From the NCBI GenBank assembly GCA_964388955.1, contig CAYMCO010000019.1:33386-97385 (forward strand): a DNA stretch of 64,000 bases, written 5' to 3'. Under the pieces are notes generated by a model. The model worked only from the letters and a program-made list of their open reading frames with translations, was not told the origin of the DNA and made no database searches. The translations under genes and the position numbers were made by a program. This stretch comes from CAYMCO01 sp964388955 (GTDB lineage Bacteria > Chloroflexota > Anaerolineae > Anaerolineales > E44-bin32). Positions 26,608 to 34,815 of the stretch are shown piece after piece (position 1 is the stretch's first letter; each line of letters begins with the position of its first letter).

Positions 26608-27513
26608 CGATCAGACCTCCCATATAGATCAAGATTCGGGCCCCAGCGCCGGGAGTTCGGCAGGTGGGGCACGGACCGCCCCAACGTCATATCACTGACG
26701 CGACGTCAACGCCCATTCTGAGGGCATCGTAGGGGTCCGGAACGTGCGCGTTCCATCCGACGAAAGGGAGTAAAGAGGCCGAAGGAACGGTTGATCATAG
26801 TGGACGCCCGGCTTGTTCTGGTCCGCATAGAAGTCCCATGAATCCGGCCATCAGGGAAGTAGCCTACTGCCAGGCCAAACACCAGCCCGCCGGCAGTGCT
26901 GACGGCAATGATCCGCCACGCGAGTCCATTCCACCAAAACACCGAAGATCCCCCCTTCGAGACGCCTTGCAGCCATGAACTTCAATGTCCTGCGCATTCT
27001 GTGGGTAGCGGGCATCGAGCACTATCCTCTGCATGATGGCAGGAAGGGACTCGCCGATCACATCCTCCAAAAGTCATTGCACCATCATGAAGCCGCCGCC
27101 CGAGAAGCGGAATAGTGAGCCTGGAACATATCCACACGCATGGCAGGCGAGTCGGCTGGCGATTCGCCATGCAATATCCCCGCCGGGTTCGGCACATCCT
27201 CCCCTTGAGCGTAACCCAAATATTATCCGACCGCCGCACCGCTGTGTGCCTCAAGAGAATGCTCTCCAACCGGTGGCTAGGCAGTCTAATATCCAGAATC
27301 AACCCCGCGAGCGGAATTGTGCCCCAATGTCGGATGACAAAGTGAATGCAAGACATCGCGTCGAAGGCGAAATCGAGCCACAGGAGATGAATCCATCTCC
27401 AAGAGCATTCTCGCTCGTGACTCAATCCCCGATATCGTTCTCTTCCCGATCATCATAGAGGCAAATCCAGCCAGACAGCCGTGCGCTCCGAAGTCCCGCG
27501 TTGTTCACATGGA
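26608..27513. other. Long stretch of probable gene debris
   Basis: About 900 bases without an intact gene. Between about 26700 and 26945 two minus-strand frames look like one broken gene: a hydrophobic helix (WRIIAVSTAGGLVFGLAVGY) in one frame, then WDFYADQNKPGVHYDQPFL in the next, ending at TGA. I cannot name the family. A second weak frame (GESLPAIMQRIVLDARYP) lies upstream. The rest shows nothing. Confidence 0.35.
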
Positions 27514-27610
27514 GCCCAACGAGCTTTGATCGCAGGAAGCGAGGCGGGGGCATTGTGCTTCTGTTTCTCTGCCCACCCCCGTCATACAACTTCGCCAACA
27601 ATTCGCATCG
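27514..27610 (-). repeat. Divergent relative of the cassette-array repeat (D1)
   Basis: Begins with GCCCAAC-GAGCT at 27514-27525, the same kind of left boundary as the homogeneous repeats. It then shows a recognisably related stretch at 27571-27607 (CCACCCCCGTCATACAACTT, against CATCCCCATCATACAACCTG in the array copies, then CAATTCGC). It lies directly downstream of the DinB-like gene ending at 27673. Much shorter and more diverged than the copies to the right. Confidence 0.5.
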
Positions 27611-27672
27611 GAAGCCCCCCAATCCCTAGAGAAGCTGCGGCGAGTGCTCTTGGGGCTTTCTCATGTTCGGCC

Positions 27673-28125
27673 CTACGCATCGAGGCCCTCACGCCCAAGT
27701 AGACCAAGAATGAGCGAAAGTTCTCCGCGATGATGAACCTCGTGCTCCATGACGTGGACGATGAAATCCACCAGCGGCTTGGTTTCTCCCCACTGTGCTT
27801 CAAAGTCATTATCGAGTTCATGATCGTCGAGGGTGTCGAGATACTCGACAGTGTCCGCATGAACTCCCGCCAACAGTGACTTTATTGAGGAGCGCGCCGG
27901 ATATTCCTCCTCTCGAAATTCGGGGGGAAATTCATCCATTTCTCCGGTCAGGCCATATTGGATCTCGCCATGTTCCTCATGTGCGATATGCAGCATGATT
28001 CGTCGGGCGGAGCGGCCATTCTGGAAAGGGATATACCTCAGATCTTCGTCGGAAAACTTGTCGATGGTGCTAATCAATCCCTTCCGTATGTGTCTCCAAT
28101 ATTGTTTGATGCTCTTTACTTTCAT
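27673..28125 (-). CDS. DinB family protein
   Basis: 150-aa DinB-fold protein: FSDEDLRYIPFQNGRSARRI, the MLHIAHEEHGEIQY helix with histidines, and VMEHEVHHRGELSLILGLLG, the classic C-terminal H-x-x-x-H-R-G motif. Likely binds a divalent metal; the substrate is unknown. AGAGGGGAT lies just upstream of the ATG at 28125. The downstream flank carries a divergent copy of the array repeat. Confidence 0.88.
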   Translation of the reverse strand: MKVKSIKQYWRHIRKGLISTIDKFSDEDLRYIPFQNGRSARRIMLHIAHEEHGEIQYGLTGEMDEFPPEFREEEYPARSSIKSLLAGVHADTVEYLDTLDDHELDNDFEAQWGETKPLVDFIVHVMEHEVHHRGELSLILGLLGREGLDA

Positions 28126-28185
28126 GGCATCCCCTCTTAAATCCTCGGCCAATAAGTGTCGTGGGAGACAACATTGACCCAAATT

Positions 28186-28262
28186 ACGGCTATGAGCCCG
28201 AAGTCCTGGGTCGTTTGCAGGGAGCCCTGCGAGCTGCGCTCTCAGGACAGGCGGCTCGGACT
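28186..28262 (-). repeat. Divergent relative of the cassette-array repeat (D2)
   Basis: Starts with ACGGCTATGAGCCCG, identical in pattern to the left end of the homogeneous repeats. It continues with CTCAGGACAGGCGGCTCGG, shared with copy D3 (CTCAGGACAGGCGGC at 28984-28998). The right boundary cannot be placed. Located between the DinB-like gene and the SRPBCC gene. Confidence 0.5.
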
Positions 28263-28450
28263 CGGACCGCCTCATGCTCTGCCAGCACATCCATTGCCAG
28301 CTTGGCGGGCAAATCGTCCGATATTCGCGATCTGCCGCGCTGCACGCTGCAGAGTTTCCGGCAAATGGCCAGCCGCACGATCTCGTCGTCTATCCTCCGG
28401 GCCCACATATGAGGCCTCCCGAGTAGACATCTCGAAGGTGCTGGAATTGC

Positions 28451-28891
28451 CTATAGGGATTCCACCAACTCCTTCAACTTGCGCAGATCTCGTTCAGCTT
28501 GACGAGCGATTGCCCTCCGCATGAATGGAAGCATTAGTTTGAGTAGAAGTGGTTTGCCATAGCCAGTCCAGCTCACTTCCACCTGAGTCCCACATTCCGT
28601 AGCAATAAGCCTTGTCTCCACCTCTGCCTCAATGGCATCCCCTGAGACCCGGGAAAGGTACCGGCGATTCTGCTCAACCTCAAGCAGGACCTCCTCCATG
28701 ATATACCGTCGGTCACCTTCCGCATAATGGAGGCGGGCCCTCGAACCAACGAGCCCTGGCTTCTCGGACAGTACTTCAAAACGCTCGAGGTCTGTGGTCC
28801 ATAAGACTGCCTTGGTGGGGTCAAGGAGCACGTTTGCGATTTCCTCTGGAGGTCGTCCGATATGAACACTTCTGCGCACCGATGTCTTCAT
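28451..28891 (-). CDS. SRPBCC (START-like) family protein
   Basis: 146-aa protein of the SRPBCC/polyketide-cyclase fold: SVHIGRPPEEIANVLLDPTK, ERFEVLSEKPGLVGSRARL and a long amphipathic C-terminal helix (RRAIARQAERDLRKLKELVE). These proteins bind hydrophobic ligands. The ligand is unknown. I chose the ATG at 28891, with GGAG seven bases upstream. Confidence 0.82.
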   Translation of the reverse strand: MKTSVRRSVHIGRPPEEIANVLLDPTKAVLWTTDLERFEVLSEKPGLVGSRARLHYAEGDRRYIMEEVLLEVEQNRRYLSRVSGDAIEAEVETRLIATECGTQVEVSWTGYGKPLLLKLMLPFMRRAIARQAERDLRKLKELVESL

Positions 28892-28930
28892 CTGCACGCT
28901 CCGTTGGCGCCGGCGAGAGGCGGTCTTGCG

Positions 28931-29064
28931 GCCATGGGCGGCGAAGTCCCCGGTTCCTTGCGAGGGGCACCGCGAGCCTCGCTCTCAGGACAGGCGGCCA
29001 CGGCTCCCTCCCCATCTCGCTCCACCCCCATGCCTATAATACATCCTTGGCCCGAAATGCCGCC
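28931..29064 (-). repeat. Divergent relative of the cassette-array repeat (D3)
   Basis: Contains TCAGGACAGGCGGCCACGG, then CCACCCCCATGCCTATAATA and CATCCTTGGCCCGAAATGCC, which align with CCATCCCCATCATACA-CCTGGCCTGCAATTCGC of the array copies. The same order of blocks is kept, but identity is well below that among copies right of 38 kb. Confidence 0.5.
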
Positions 29065-29414
29065 GTATCTGGTTCGTCCCATCCTGGGGGGCGATCTGAC
29101 ACGGCGGACTCGTTCCTGCCGCACCCTGTCAACAACACAGGCCAGGCCTCTCGATACCTGCCTTGCTCCGCTCGCCGCTACTCGAGATGCGGCCTGCTTC
29201 GCACATTCCGATTGTGGGGAGGCGCATCTCGAGTGCCGAGTGGTGAAACCACGAGGTGTATCGAGAGGAGCGCCGCACATTCACTCTCAAGCAGCCGCGC
29301 CCCCTGAAATGGAACACGCCGCCGTATCTCCGGTGGTGCTGTAGCGAGTGAACCGCATATGCTGTCGAAGACCCCACTCAGTGCACGGGGCGGCAAGTAG
29401 TCGGGCGCCGGGAA
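29065..29414. other. Intergenic stretch with no convincing gene
   Basis: About 350 bases between repeat-like copy D3 and the YdeI-like gene. No supported coding frame; possibly decayed cassette DNA. Confidence 0.3.
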
Positions 29415-29978
29415 TCATTGGTTTTGAAGGATCCTCTCCACTATTTCGGATAGACGTTTCTGCCGCGTTATCTCTCGTTTTGCACTCTGAAGCCAATATA
29501 GATACTGCTTCTTCGTGGAATGAGGCAGGTCATGGTAGGCTGCAATTGCTCCCTCTCTTTGGCGAAGAGCCGATGCCAGATCTGGAGGCATGGCTTCCAC
29601 ATCCTCTCGATCAATTGCGGCCTGCCACTGGCCGCTCTCTTTGGCCATCCGCACCGCGTCAAGTCCAGCCTCTGTAATAGAGCCACTTCTCTCCAGTTTC
29701 CGAATTCGGCGGATATTGCTCATCGACCACACGCTATCCGGCCTTCGGGGCGAGAACCGAAGAACATAGGTCTGATCGTCCCTTGGATTCAGGACTCCAT
29801 CTATCCATCCATAGCAGAGGGCTTCTTCGACGGCATCATCCAAGGATAGACCCGGCATCGTAGAGCATTTCTTCTGGATGACGATCCAGGCCTCAGATGC
29901 ATGTGAAGAGTTGTCTTCGAGCCAAGAGCGCCACGCCCCGCGATCGTCGAAAGATAGGATGTTCCTGTCGTTCTTCAT
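29415..29978 (-). CDS. YdeI/OmpD-associated family protein
   Basis: 187-aa protein with the YdeI/OmpD-associated pattern: a start like FDDRGAWRSWLEDN, then the signature ALCYGWIDGVLNPRDDQTY and LRFSPRRPDSVWSMSNI, and the C-terminal AAYHDLPHSTKKQYLYWLQS followed by AKREITRQKR. The molecular function is not established. The ATG at 29978 has a weak AGAGAG upstream. Confidence 0.9.
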   Translation of the reverse strand: MKNDRNILSFDDRGAWRSWLEDNSSHASEAWIVIQKKCSTMPGLSLDDAVEEALCYGWIDGVLNPRDDQTYVLRFSPRRPDSVWSMSNIRRIRKLERSGSITEAGLDAVRMAKESGQWQAAIDREDVEAMPPDLASALRQREGAIAAYHDLPHSTKKQYLYWLQSAKREITRQKRLSEIVERILQNQ

Positions 29979-30063
29979 TTGGCATCTCTCTAGCGTACGA
30001 AATCCGTGACGCCTATCAAATTGAGTTGAGCGGCCTCGGCTCGGACCGGCTTCTGCCCCACCA

Positions 30064-30212
30064 GGAGCTCATAAGCGCAACCCGGCCTGCCATTCCCCCC
30101 GCAACCCGGACCGCAAACGGGCCTCCTCAAGGACTCGGGCATGTGCCCGGCGCCTGATCGGCTTCTCCCGCATTATCCCCGCAATAGAGCCCGGCCTGCA
30201 AATCGCCCGACG
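30064..30212 (-). repeat. Divergent, internally duplicated relative of the array repeat (D4)
   Basis: Two blocks, AACCCGGCCTGCCATTCCCC (about 30079-30098) and AGCCCGGCCTGCAAATCGCC (about 30188-30207), both match the CAACCCGGCCTGCAAATTGC block of repeat copy C8. It lies between the YdeI-like gene and the first DUF1801 gene. Confidence 0.45.
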
Positions 30213-30345
30213 TCCCAGGCCCACTCCAGCGAAGTCTTGGGCGGCGCGGCAGTCGTTGATGATCATCGCGAGCCGCCGCCTCGCGCCCTTTCCCACGGTC
30301 TCAAGCGGCGTCGCCGACGCCGCCGCGTCGTGCTTGCAGATCGGA

Positions 30346-30756
30346 TTACTTCTCGCGCTCCAGGTTTAGGGCGACGGCCTCTTGAATGAGCGCCTTCAGG
30401 GCGGTTTCGTTGATCTTGTCACCTTCATGGATGTCGATAGCACGCCTGACCCTGCCCCCGAGGCTGGAGTTGAAGAGGCCTGAACGATCTCTCAATGCTG
30501 CGCCTTTGAAGAAAGTCAGTTTGACCACATTCTTGTAAGTCTCGCCCGTGCAGATACCGCCGCCGTGGGACCAGACTGGTGTTCCCGGGTTGCCGGGTTT
30601 CCTCCACTTCCATTCTTCGACGACTTCCGGGTCTGCCTCCTTGATCAGGCGGCGCACTTCTTCAAGCGTCTTCGCGCGCCAATCGCCCAGCTCCCCAATC
30701 CTCTTGCTGATCAATTCAGATGCATTCTTCTCAGGACGAGAGGACGAATTCTTCAT
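30346..30756 (-). CDS. DUF1801 family protein
   Basis: 136-aa protein of the DUF1801 (YdhG/iron-chaperone-fold) family: RAKTLEEVRRLIKEADPEV, EWKWRKPGNPGTPVW, YKNVVKLTFFKGAALRD and the typical end IDIHEGDKINETALKAL. Function unknown. Another DUF1801 gene lies immediately upstream and a third at 32.3 kb, an unusual local concentration. AGGAGGT precedes the ATG at 30756. Confidence 0.88.
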   Translation of the reverse strand: MKNSSSRPEKNASELISKRIGELGDWRAKTLEEVRRLIKEADPEVVEEWKWRKPGNPGTPVWSHGGGICTGETYKNVVKLTFFKGAALRDRSGLFNSSLGGRVRRAIDIHEGDKINETALKALIQEAVALNLEREK

Positions 30757-30981
30757 TGTCACACCTCCTACTCATTCATGGGACACGACGGATTACTGTC
30801 CGCCGGCGTCATTTCAGGCGGTACTCTGACTCCAGCTCTCTGGGCTGCTTCACGCGGCTCAGGCGTCTGGAAGTGCTAGTCCGCCTTTCCCGCCCCCTCG
30901 TACCCAAAAAGGAGGATGAGATCGTTGGTTCTGTCGGAGCCACGGAAGAACCATGGCGGGGTCCGGCGGCGAGATCGGTCC

Positions 30982-31467
30982 TCAGCTCACCGCTTTCTTC
31001 ACGAGCGCACCGATCCTTGCCTCTTCGGCGGCAGTCAGGTCCTTCAGCGCGTAAGAGGTCGGCCACATGACGCCGTCGTCGAGGCTCGCCCTATCGCTGA
31101 AGCCGAACGTCGCGTACCTCGCCTTGAACTTCTGCGCGCTCTGGAAGAAGCAGACTACCTTGCCGTCCTTGGCGTACGCGGGCATCCCGTACCAGGTTCG
31201 CGGCGGAAGGGCCGGCGCGCTGGCTTTGATGATGGCATGGAGCCGCTCGGCCATTGATCGATCCGGTTCCGGCATCTCGGCAATCCTCGCGAGTACGTCG
31301 CTTTCCCCGTCCGCCTCCTTCGCGCCGACGCCGCTGCGCGCAGTCGCCTTCAACTCTTGGGCGCGCTCCCTCATCGCGGCTCGTTCCTCCTCCGTGAATC
31401 CCTCGAACGTCTCGGCCATTGCGCTGGCACTCTTGGCGGACTTCTGTTTGCTCTTTCTTTCGCTCAT
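30982..31467 (-). CDS. DUF1801 family protein with Lys/Glu-rich N-terminus
   Basis: 161 aa. A charged N-terminal 60 residues (KSKQKSAKSASAMAETFEGF) is followed by the DUF1801 core: RSMAERLHAIIKASAPAL, TWYGMPAYAKDGKVVCFFQS, ARYATFGFSDRASLDDG and a short C-terminal helix. This subgroup often carries such a tail. GAGGAGGT lies five bases before the ATG at 31467. Confidence 0.88.
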   Translation of the reverse strand: MSERKSKQKSAKSASAMAETFEGFTEEERAAMRERAQELKATARSGVGAKEADGESDVLARIAEMPEPDRSMAERLHAIIKASAPALPPRTWYGMPAYAKDGKVVCFFQSAQKFKARYATFGFSDRASLDDGVMWPTSYALKDLTAAEEARIGALVKKAVS

Positions 31468-31582
31468 AGAAACCTCCTCATACCGACCTGGGGCGGCGAC
31501 CTCGCCGCAGCTCGTATTCGGACCCGCGCTGTTCTCATATGTGCTACCTGGCGTCCGCGAGCCCCACCGATCCCGAAGAGCC

Positions 31583-31975
31583 TCAGCGACGCATCAGTTG
31601 GCTCACCTGGATGAGATTGCCGCACGTGTCGTTCAACATGGCGATCTTCGAGCCGGTCACATCGGTGGGGGGCAAGGAGAACTCGGCGCCACGCGCTTTC
31701 ATCCGCTCGAAGTCGGATTGCACGTTGTCGGTGTAGAATATGGCCGTGGGCCGGCCTTGTTGGAACATCGCCTGTTGGTAGGCCTCGGCCGCTGGGTTGT
31801 CGTTCAATGCCAGTTGGAGCTCGGCCCCATCGGATTCCTCAGGAGAGACGACCGTCAGCCAGCGATACGGTCCCTGGCTGAAGTCGGCCTTCCTCTCAAA
31901 ACCCAGCACGTCCATATAGAAGCGCAGGGCCTTCTCCTGGTTGTTGACGTACACAGTCACCAGCTTGATCTTCAT
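31583..31975 (-). CDS. VOC family (glyoxalase-like) protein
   Basis: 130-aa vicinal-oxygen-chelate protein: KIKLVTVYVNNQEKALRFYM, DVLGFERKADFSQGPYRWLT, and the second half ARGAEFSLPPTDVTGSKIAM then NDTCGNLIQVSQ. Comparable proteins include bleomycin-resistance-like and glyoxalase-related proteins; no specific activity can be assigned. GGAGGAGG precedes the ATG. Confidence 0.9.
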   Translation of the reverse strand: MKIKLVTVYVNNQEKALRFYMDVLGFERKADFSQGPYRWLTVVSPEESDGAELQLALNDNPAAEAYQQAMFQQGRPTAIFYTDNVQSDFERMKARGAEFSLPPTDVTGSKIAMLNDTCGNLIQVSQLMRR

Positions 31976-32267
31976 GAGGTTTCCTCCTCCTGTCTCGATC
32001 CTAGCAGCCGTCGGCTGACCGGAAGCCGGGTATCAGCTCGACGGCCCGCGCGTGTCCAGCCGCAGCGAGGCCCCCAGCCGTTGTGCGAGTAGTACAGGGT
32101 CGGTGAGCGTCCGCCACAGCCCGGGAAGCAGCCCAGGACCCGGGCAGGAGGACGATCCCAGCTCGCGCAACACCCGCCTCCGGCATTGGCCTCTGGGAGG
32201 TACGCCGGCAGTTCCTTCGCCGCGCCCTCCCACATTGCGCACGGGCAATAACTAGGCTCGGCCGGCG

Positions 32268-32738
32268 CTACGGAGCCCAGCCGGGCAGCTCCGATGCCTG
32301 CCCGATCCAACTCGCCATGAGCTCCTCGTCGATCTGGTCGTCCTCGTGGATATCGAGATAGCGCACTTCCTTGTGTTTCGACTCGCCCGGGGGGACAGGA
32401 TGCAGCGAGGCGCCGCGAAAGAAAGCCACCTTGACGTACTTTGTGAAGCAATGGAAGTTGAGGAACCAACCCTGGCCCTCGACGCCATAGAAGGGGGAGT
32501 TCCACCTCACGGCCTTGCGCACGTCGGGCACGGTGCGCACGATGAGCGCGTCGAGGCGGCGCCCGATGTCGCGTTTCCAGCCCGGCATGGCCGCGATGTA
32601 GGCCCGCACGGGGGCATCGCCATCGCCCTTGGGGATCTGAGGGTTGCCGCCTGCGAGCAGGGCCGGCTTCGCTGCGCCCCGCTTGTCGGCGGCGTTCCCT
32701 TCGTCCTCCGCCATCTTCTTGGATGTCTTCTTGCCCAT
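32268..32738 (-). CDS. DUF1801 family protein
   Basis: 156-aa DUF1801 protein: VRAYIAAMPGWKRDIGRRLD, VRKAVRWNSPFYGVEGQGWF, CFTKYVKVAFFRGASLHP, ending LDIHEDDQIDEELMASWIGQ. A Lys/Ala-rich stretch precedes the domain. I chose the ATG at 32738, with GGAG about nine bases upstream; the frame is open further upstream without a ribosome site. Confidence 0.88.
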   Translation of the reverse strand: MGKKTSKKMAEDEGNAADKRGAAKPALLAGGNPQIPKGDGDAPVRAYIAAMPGWKRDIGRRLDALIVRTVPDVRKAVRWNSPFYGVEGQGWFLNFHCFTKYVKVAFFRGASLHPVPPGESKHKEVRYLDIHEDDQIDEELMASWIGQASELPGWAP

Positions 32739-32895
32739 TGGGTTCACTCCAGGACTGCGGTGACCTAGACCTCGCAGGGCGCGTTGATCAGGATCTCGGC
32801 CATGCTGACCGAGGTGCAAGCTTAATCACGCCTTTCAAAGACAAGATATATCCTAATTCTCATATATTTTCAAGCCTATGTCATCAGTGGCGCGG

Positions 32896-33708
32896 TCACT
32901 CCTTTCGGGCAGTCGCAGTGACCATACGCACCTGAACCACCAAGGCTGGACCCTGAGCAAACTGCTGCCACTTCGCGAGGACATCGCGCTCAACCAAGGC
33001 GAGACGTTCTTCCTCTGCCCCCGCGACTGCAGCTCCCAGGGGAGTACTGTGCACAAACTGCCATAGGAACTCCTCCGGAGCAGGAAGGCGTAGTGATTTT
33101 TCGCGGCTTTCGATGGAGACACCACGAAAGCCGGCACCGGTTATGAGCCTCTGGATGTCTGGCGTATCGTGAAGTGAGAACACCAGGTTCACGAACCCCG
33201 CCGCTTGGGGCCCGACGTGGCCAGCAAGTCCCCCCGCCAAGATAGCGAACGCCGGAGGCGTGGGCCCAGGCACATTGATGATTAGCCGTCCTCCGGGCGC
33301 CAGCACTCGCCGCATCTCGCCTAGGGCCGCCTCCTTGTCAGGGATGAATTGCAGGCCCATTTGGCAAAGCACGGCGTCGAAAGAGGCATCCGGGAACGGC
33401 ATCGCTTCAGCGCTAGCCTCGTGCCATTCAATGTCTGCACTGCGCGGCATCGTTGCGCGTGCGACCGCCAGCATGTCAGGATTCACATCCAAGCCTGCAA
33501 CGACTCCGCCGTCACCGACCAACTCTGAAGCCTGCCGGGTGACGACACCCGTACCGCACGCAACATCAAGCACCCGCTCATCTTGACGAAGGGCAGCGAC
33601 CTCAATGAGGTCGTCTGCCACTGGCGCGCCAATGGCTGGAACGAAATATCGCTCGTAGTTCTGCGCGGCATTTCCTCCGTAAGCTCTACCGAACTGTTGT
33701 CGGGGCAT
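32896..33708 (-). CDS. Class I SAM-dependent methyltransferase (UbiE-like)
   Basis: 270-aa methyltransferase. It has the SAM motif RVLDVACGTGVVTRQA, the acidic GLDVNPDML, the post-motif MPFPDASFDAVLCQMGLQF and MRRVLAPGGRLIINV. The N-terminal YERYFVPAIGAPVADDLIE is typical of this subgroup. The acceptor is unknown. AAGGAGG lies eight bases before the ATG at 33708, which fixes the start. Confidence 0.9.
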   Translation of the reverse strand: MPRQQFGRAYGGNAAQNYERYFVPAIGAPVADDLIEVAALRQDERVLDVACGTGVVTRQASELVGDGGVVAGLDVNPDMLAVARATMPRSADIEWHEASAEAMPFPDASFDAVLCQMGLQFIPDKEAALGEMRRVLAPGGRLIINVPGPTPPAFAILAGGLAGHVGPQAAGFVNLVFSLHDTPDIQRLITGAGFRGVSIESREKSLRLPAPEEFLWQFVHSTPLGAAVAGAEEERLALVERDVLAKWQQFAQGPALVVQVRMVTATARKE

Positions 33709-33748
33709 CCTTATTGCCTCCTTGCTCTGTGATTCGATCTCCAATGCG

Positions 33749-33831
33749 GCCTGGCGGCTATGAGGTCCCCTCGACCCTGGGCTGCGTCCTGGGCTGGCTG
33801 CGTCCAATGCCGGCAGCGGCCGGGGCTCGCG
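33749..33831 (-). repeat. Partial copy of the cassette-array repeat (C0)
   Basis: Left half only. It starts with GCCTGGC at 33749-33755, then GGCTATGAGGTCCCCTCGAC and CCTGGGCTGCGTCCTGGGCT, through GGCAGCGGCCGGGGCTCGC. The right half, with the CATCCCCATCATACA block and the right core, is missing. It lies just upstream of the methyltransferase start. Confidence 0.75.
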
Positions 33832-34815
33832 TAGAACACGATTGCTTCGAAGCCTTCGCCTCAGTTTGATAGACGACACGACAGCCGCCTTCTCTTACGA
33901 GATATGAGCGATCCGCACCAGCAGGCTTTCTTGACTGGCGCGGTGGAAAAGATCTCTGCTGATCCTTATATCTGATTCAGGATGCGGGTTAACCACCTCT
34001 TTGGGCAATCTGCGCATGTCCTTCTCGACAGATCGCCTCATGCTGACCCTATAGGAGGCCTTCTTGTTGAAGCTTCTTCCTTAGTTCCTGAAGTGATATG
34101 TGCGCCTCACCTCTTCGCCCGGCCACAACCGCGAGGGCATGGAGATCGGCCAGCAGCTCCTCGTCTTCTCGGACCGGTACCAAGACATCGGGTTGCTCGT
34201 GTTCCCAACTTCTCGTGAAATGCTCCCAGAAAGCTCCTTGCGGTCGAGAGCGAGCGCTTCAAGTCTGTTCACTTTTCCTATATGCGAAGGGATGGGGCCG
34301 GCAGGCTGGTTCATACGCAGTCTTATGACGAGCGCCCCTGAGAAGAGCCCTATTTCGAGGGGACAGAACCGGCCAATCCGTTATCGCACAGGATTTGCCA
34401 CATGACACGCCCATCGGTGTCGCAGTGGGCACTTTGCCAACTACTAATGGACAAGGCGGACCTGGACCACTGGCCTTCTCAAGTGGCCCCCGGCTTTCAT
34501 GTTGACCGGAGGGACTGCGCCCAAGGCGACAGCGCGTCTGCCCGAGGAGGTGGAGTTTGTCTCTAAGGAAGATCATCCAGCCGTTAGACCGCGCCAGAAG
34601 GGCTACACGCATCCGTGACATCCATGGTTCCGGCTTTGCATGCCTATCATTCCTCGCTGGGCGTGCTCAGTCGCCGATACCACTGGTACACAATTCATGA
34701 TTGACCGATGGGCATCACCGCCTGCAAGCTAGGAATGAATTCGGCACGATTTGGGGCTGCCCGTCTTGATGCGCAACTGCATGCCCGGGAGCCCGTCACT
34801 TGGTAGGACTGCAAC
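33832..34815. other. Long stretch with fragments only
   Basis: About 980 bases without an intact gene. At 34049-34207 (minus strand) a frame ends EEDELLADL-like (REDEELLADLHALAVVAGRR, then ISLQELRKKLQQEGLL, TAG), the pattern of a small antitoxin C-terminus. A second minus frame at about 34215-34310 reads GPIPSHIGKVNRLEALALDR, resembling a leucine-rich-repeat fragment. Both are weak and truncated. Confidence 0.35.

Noticed and set aside
26982..27458. Overlapping 141-147-codon frames on both strands
   Set aside because: Neither has a domain or ribosome site; composition is random-like.
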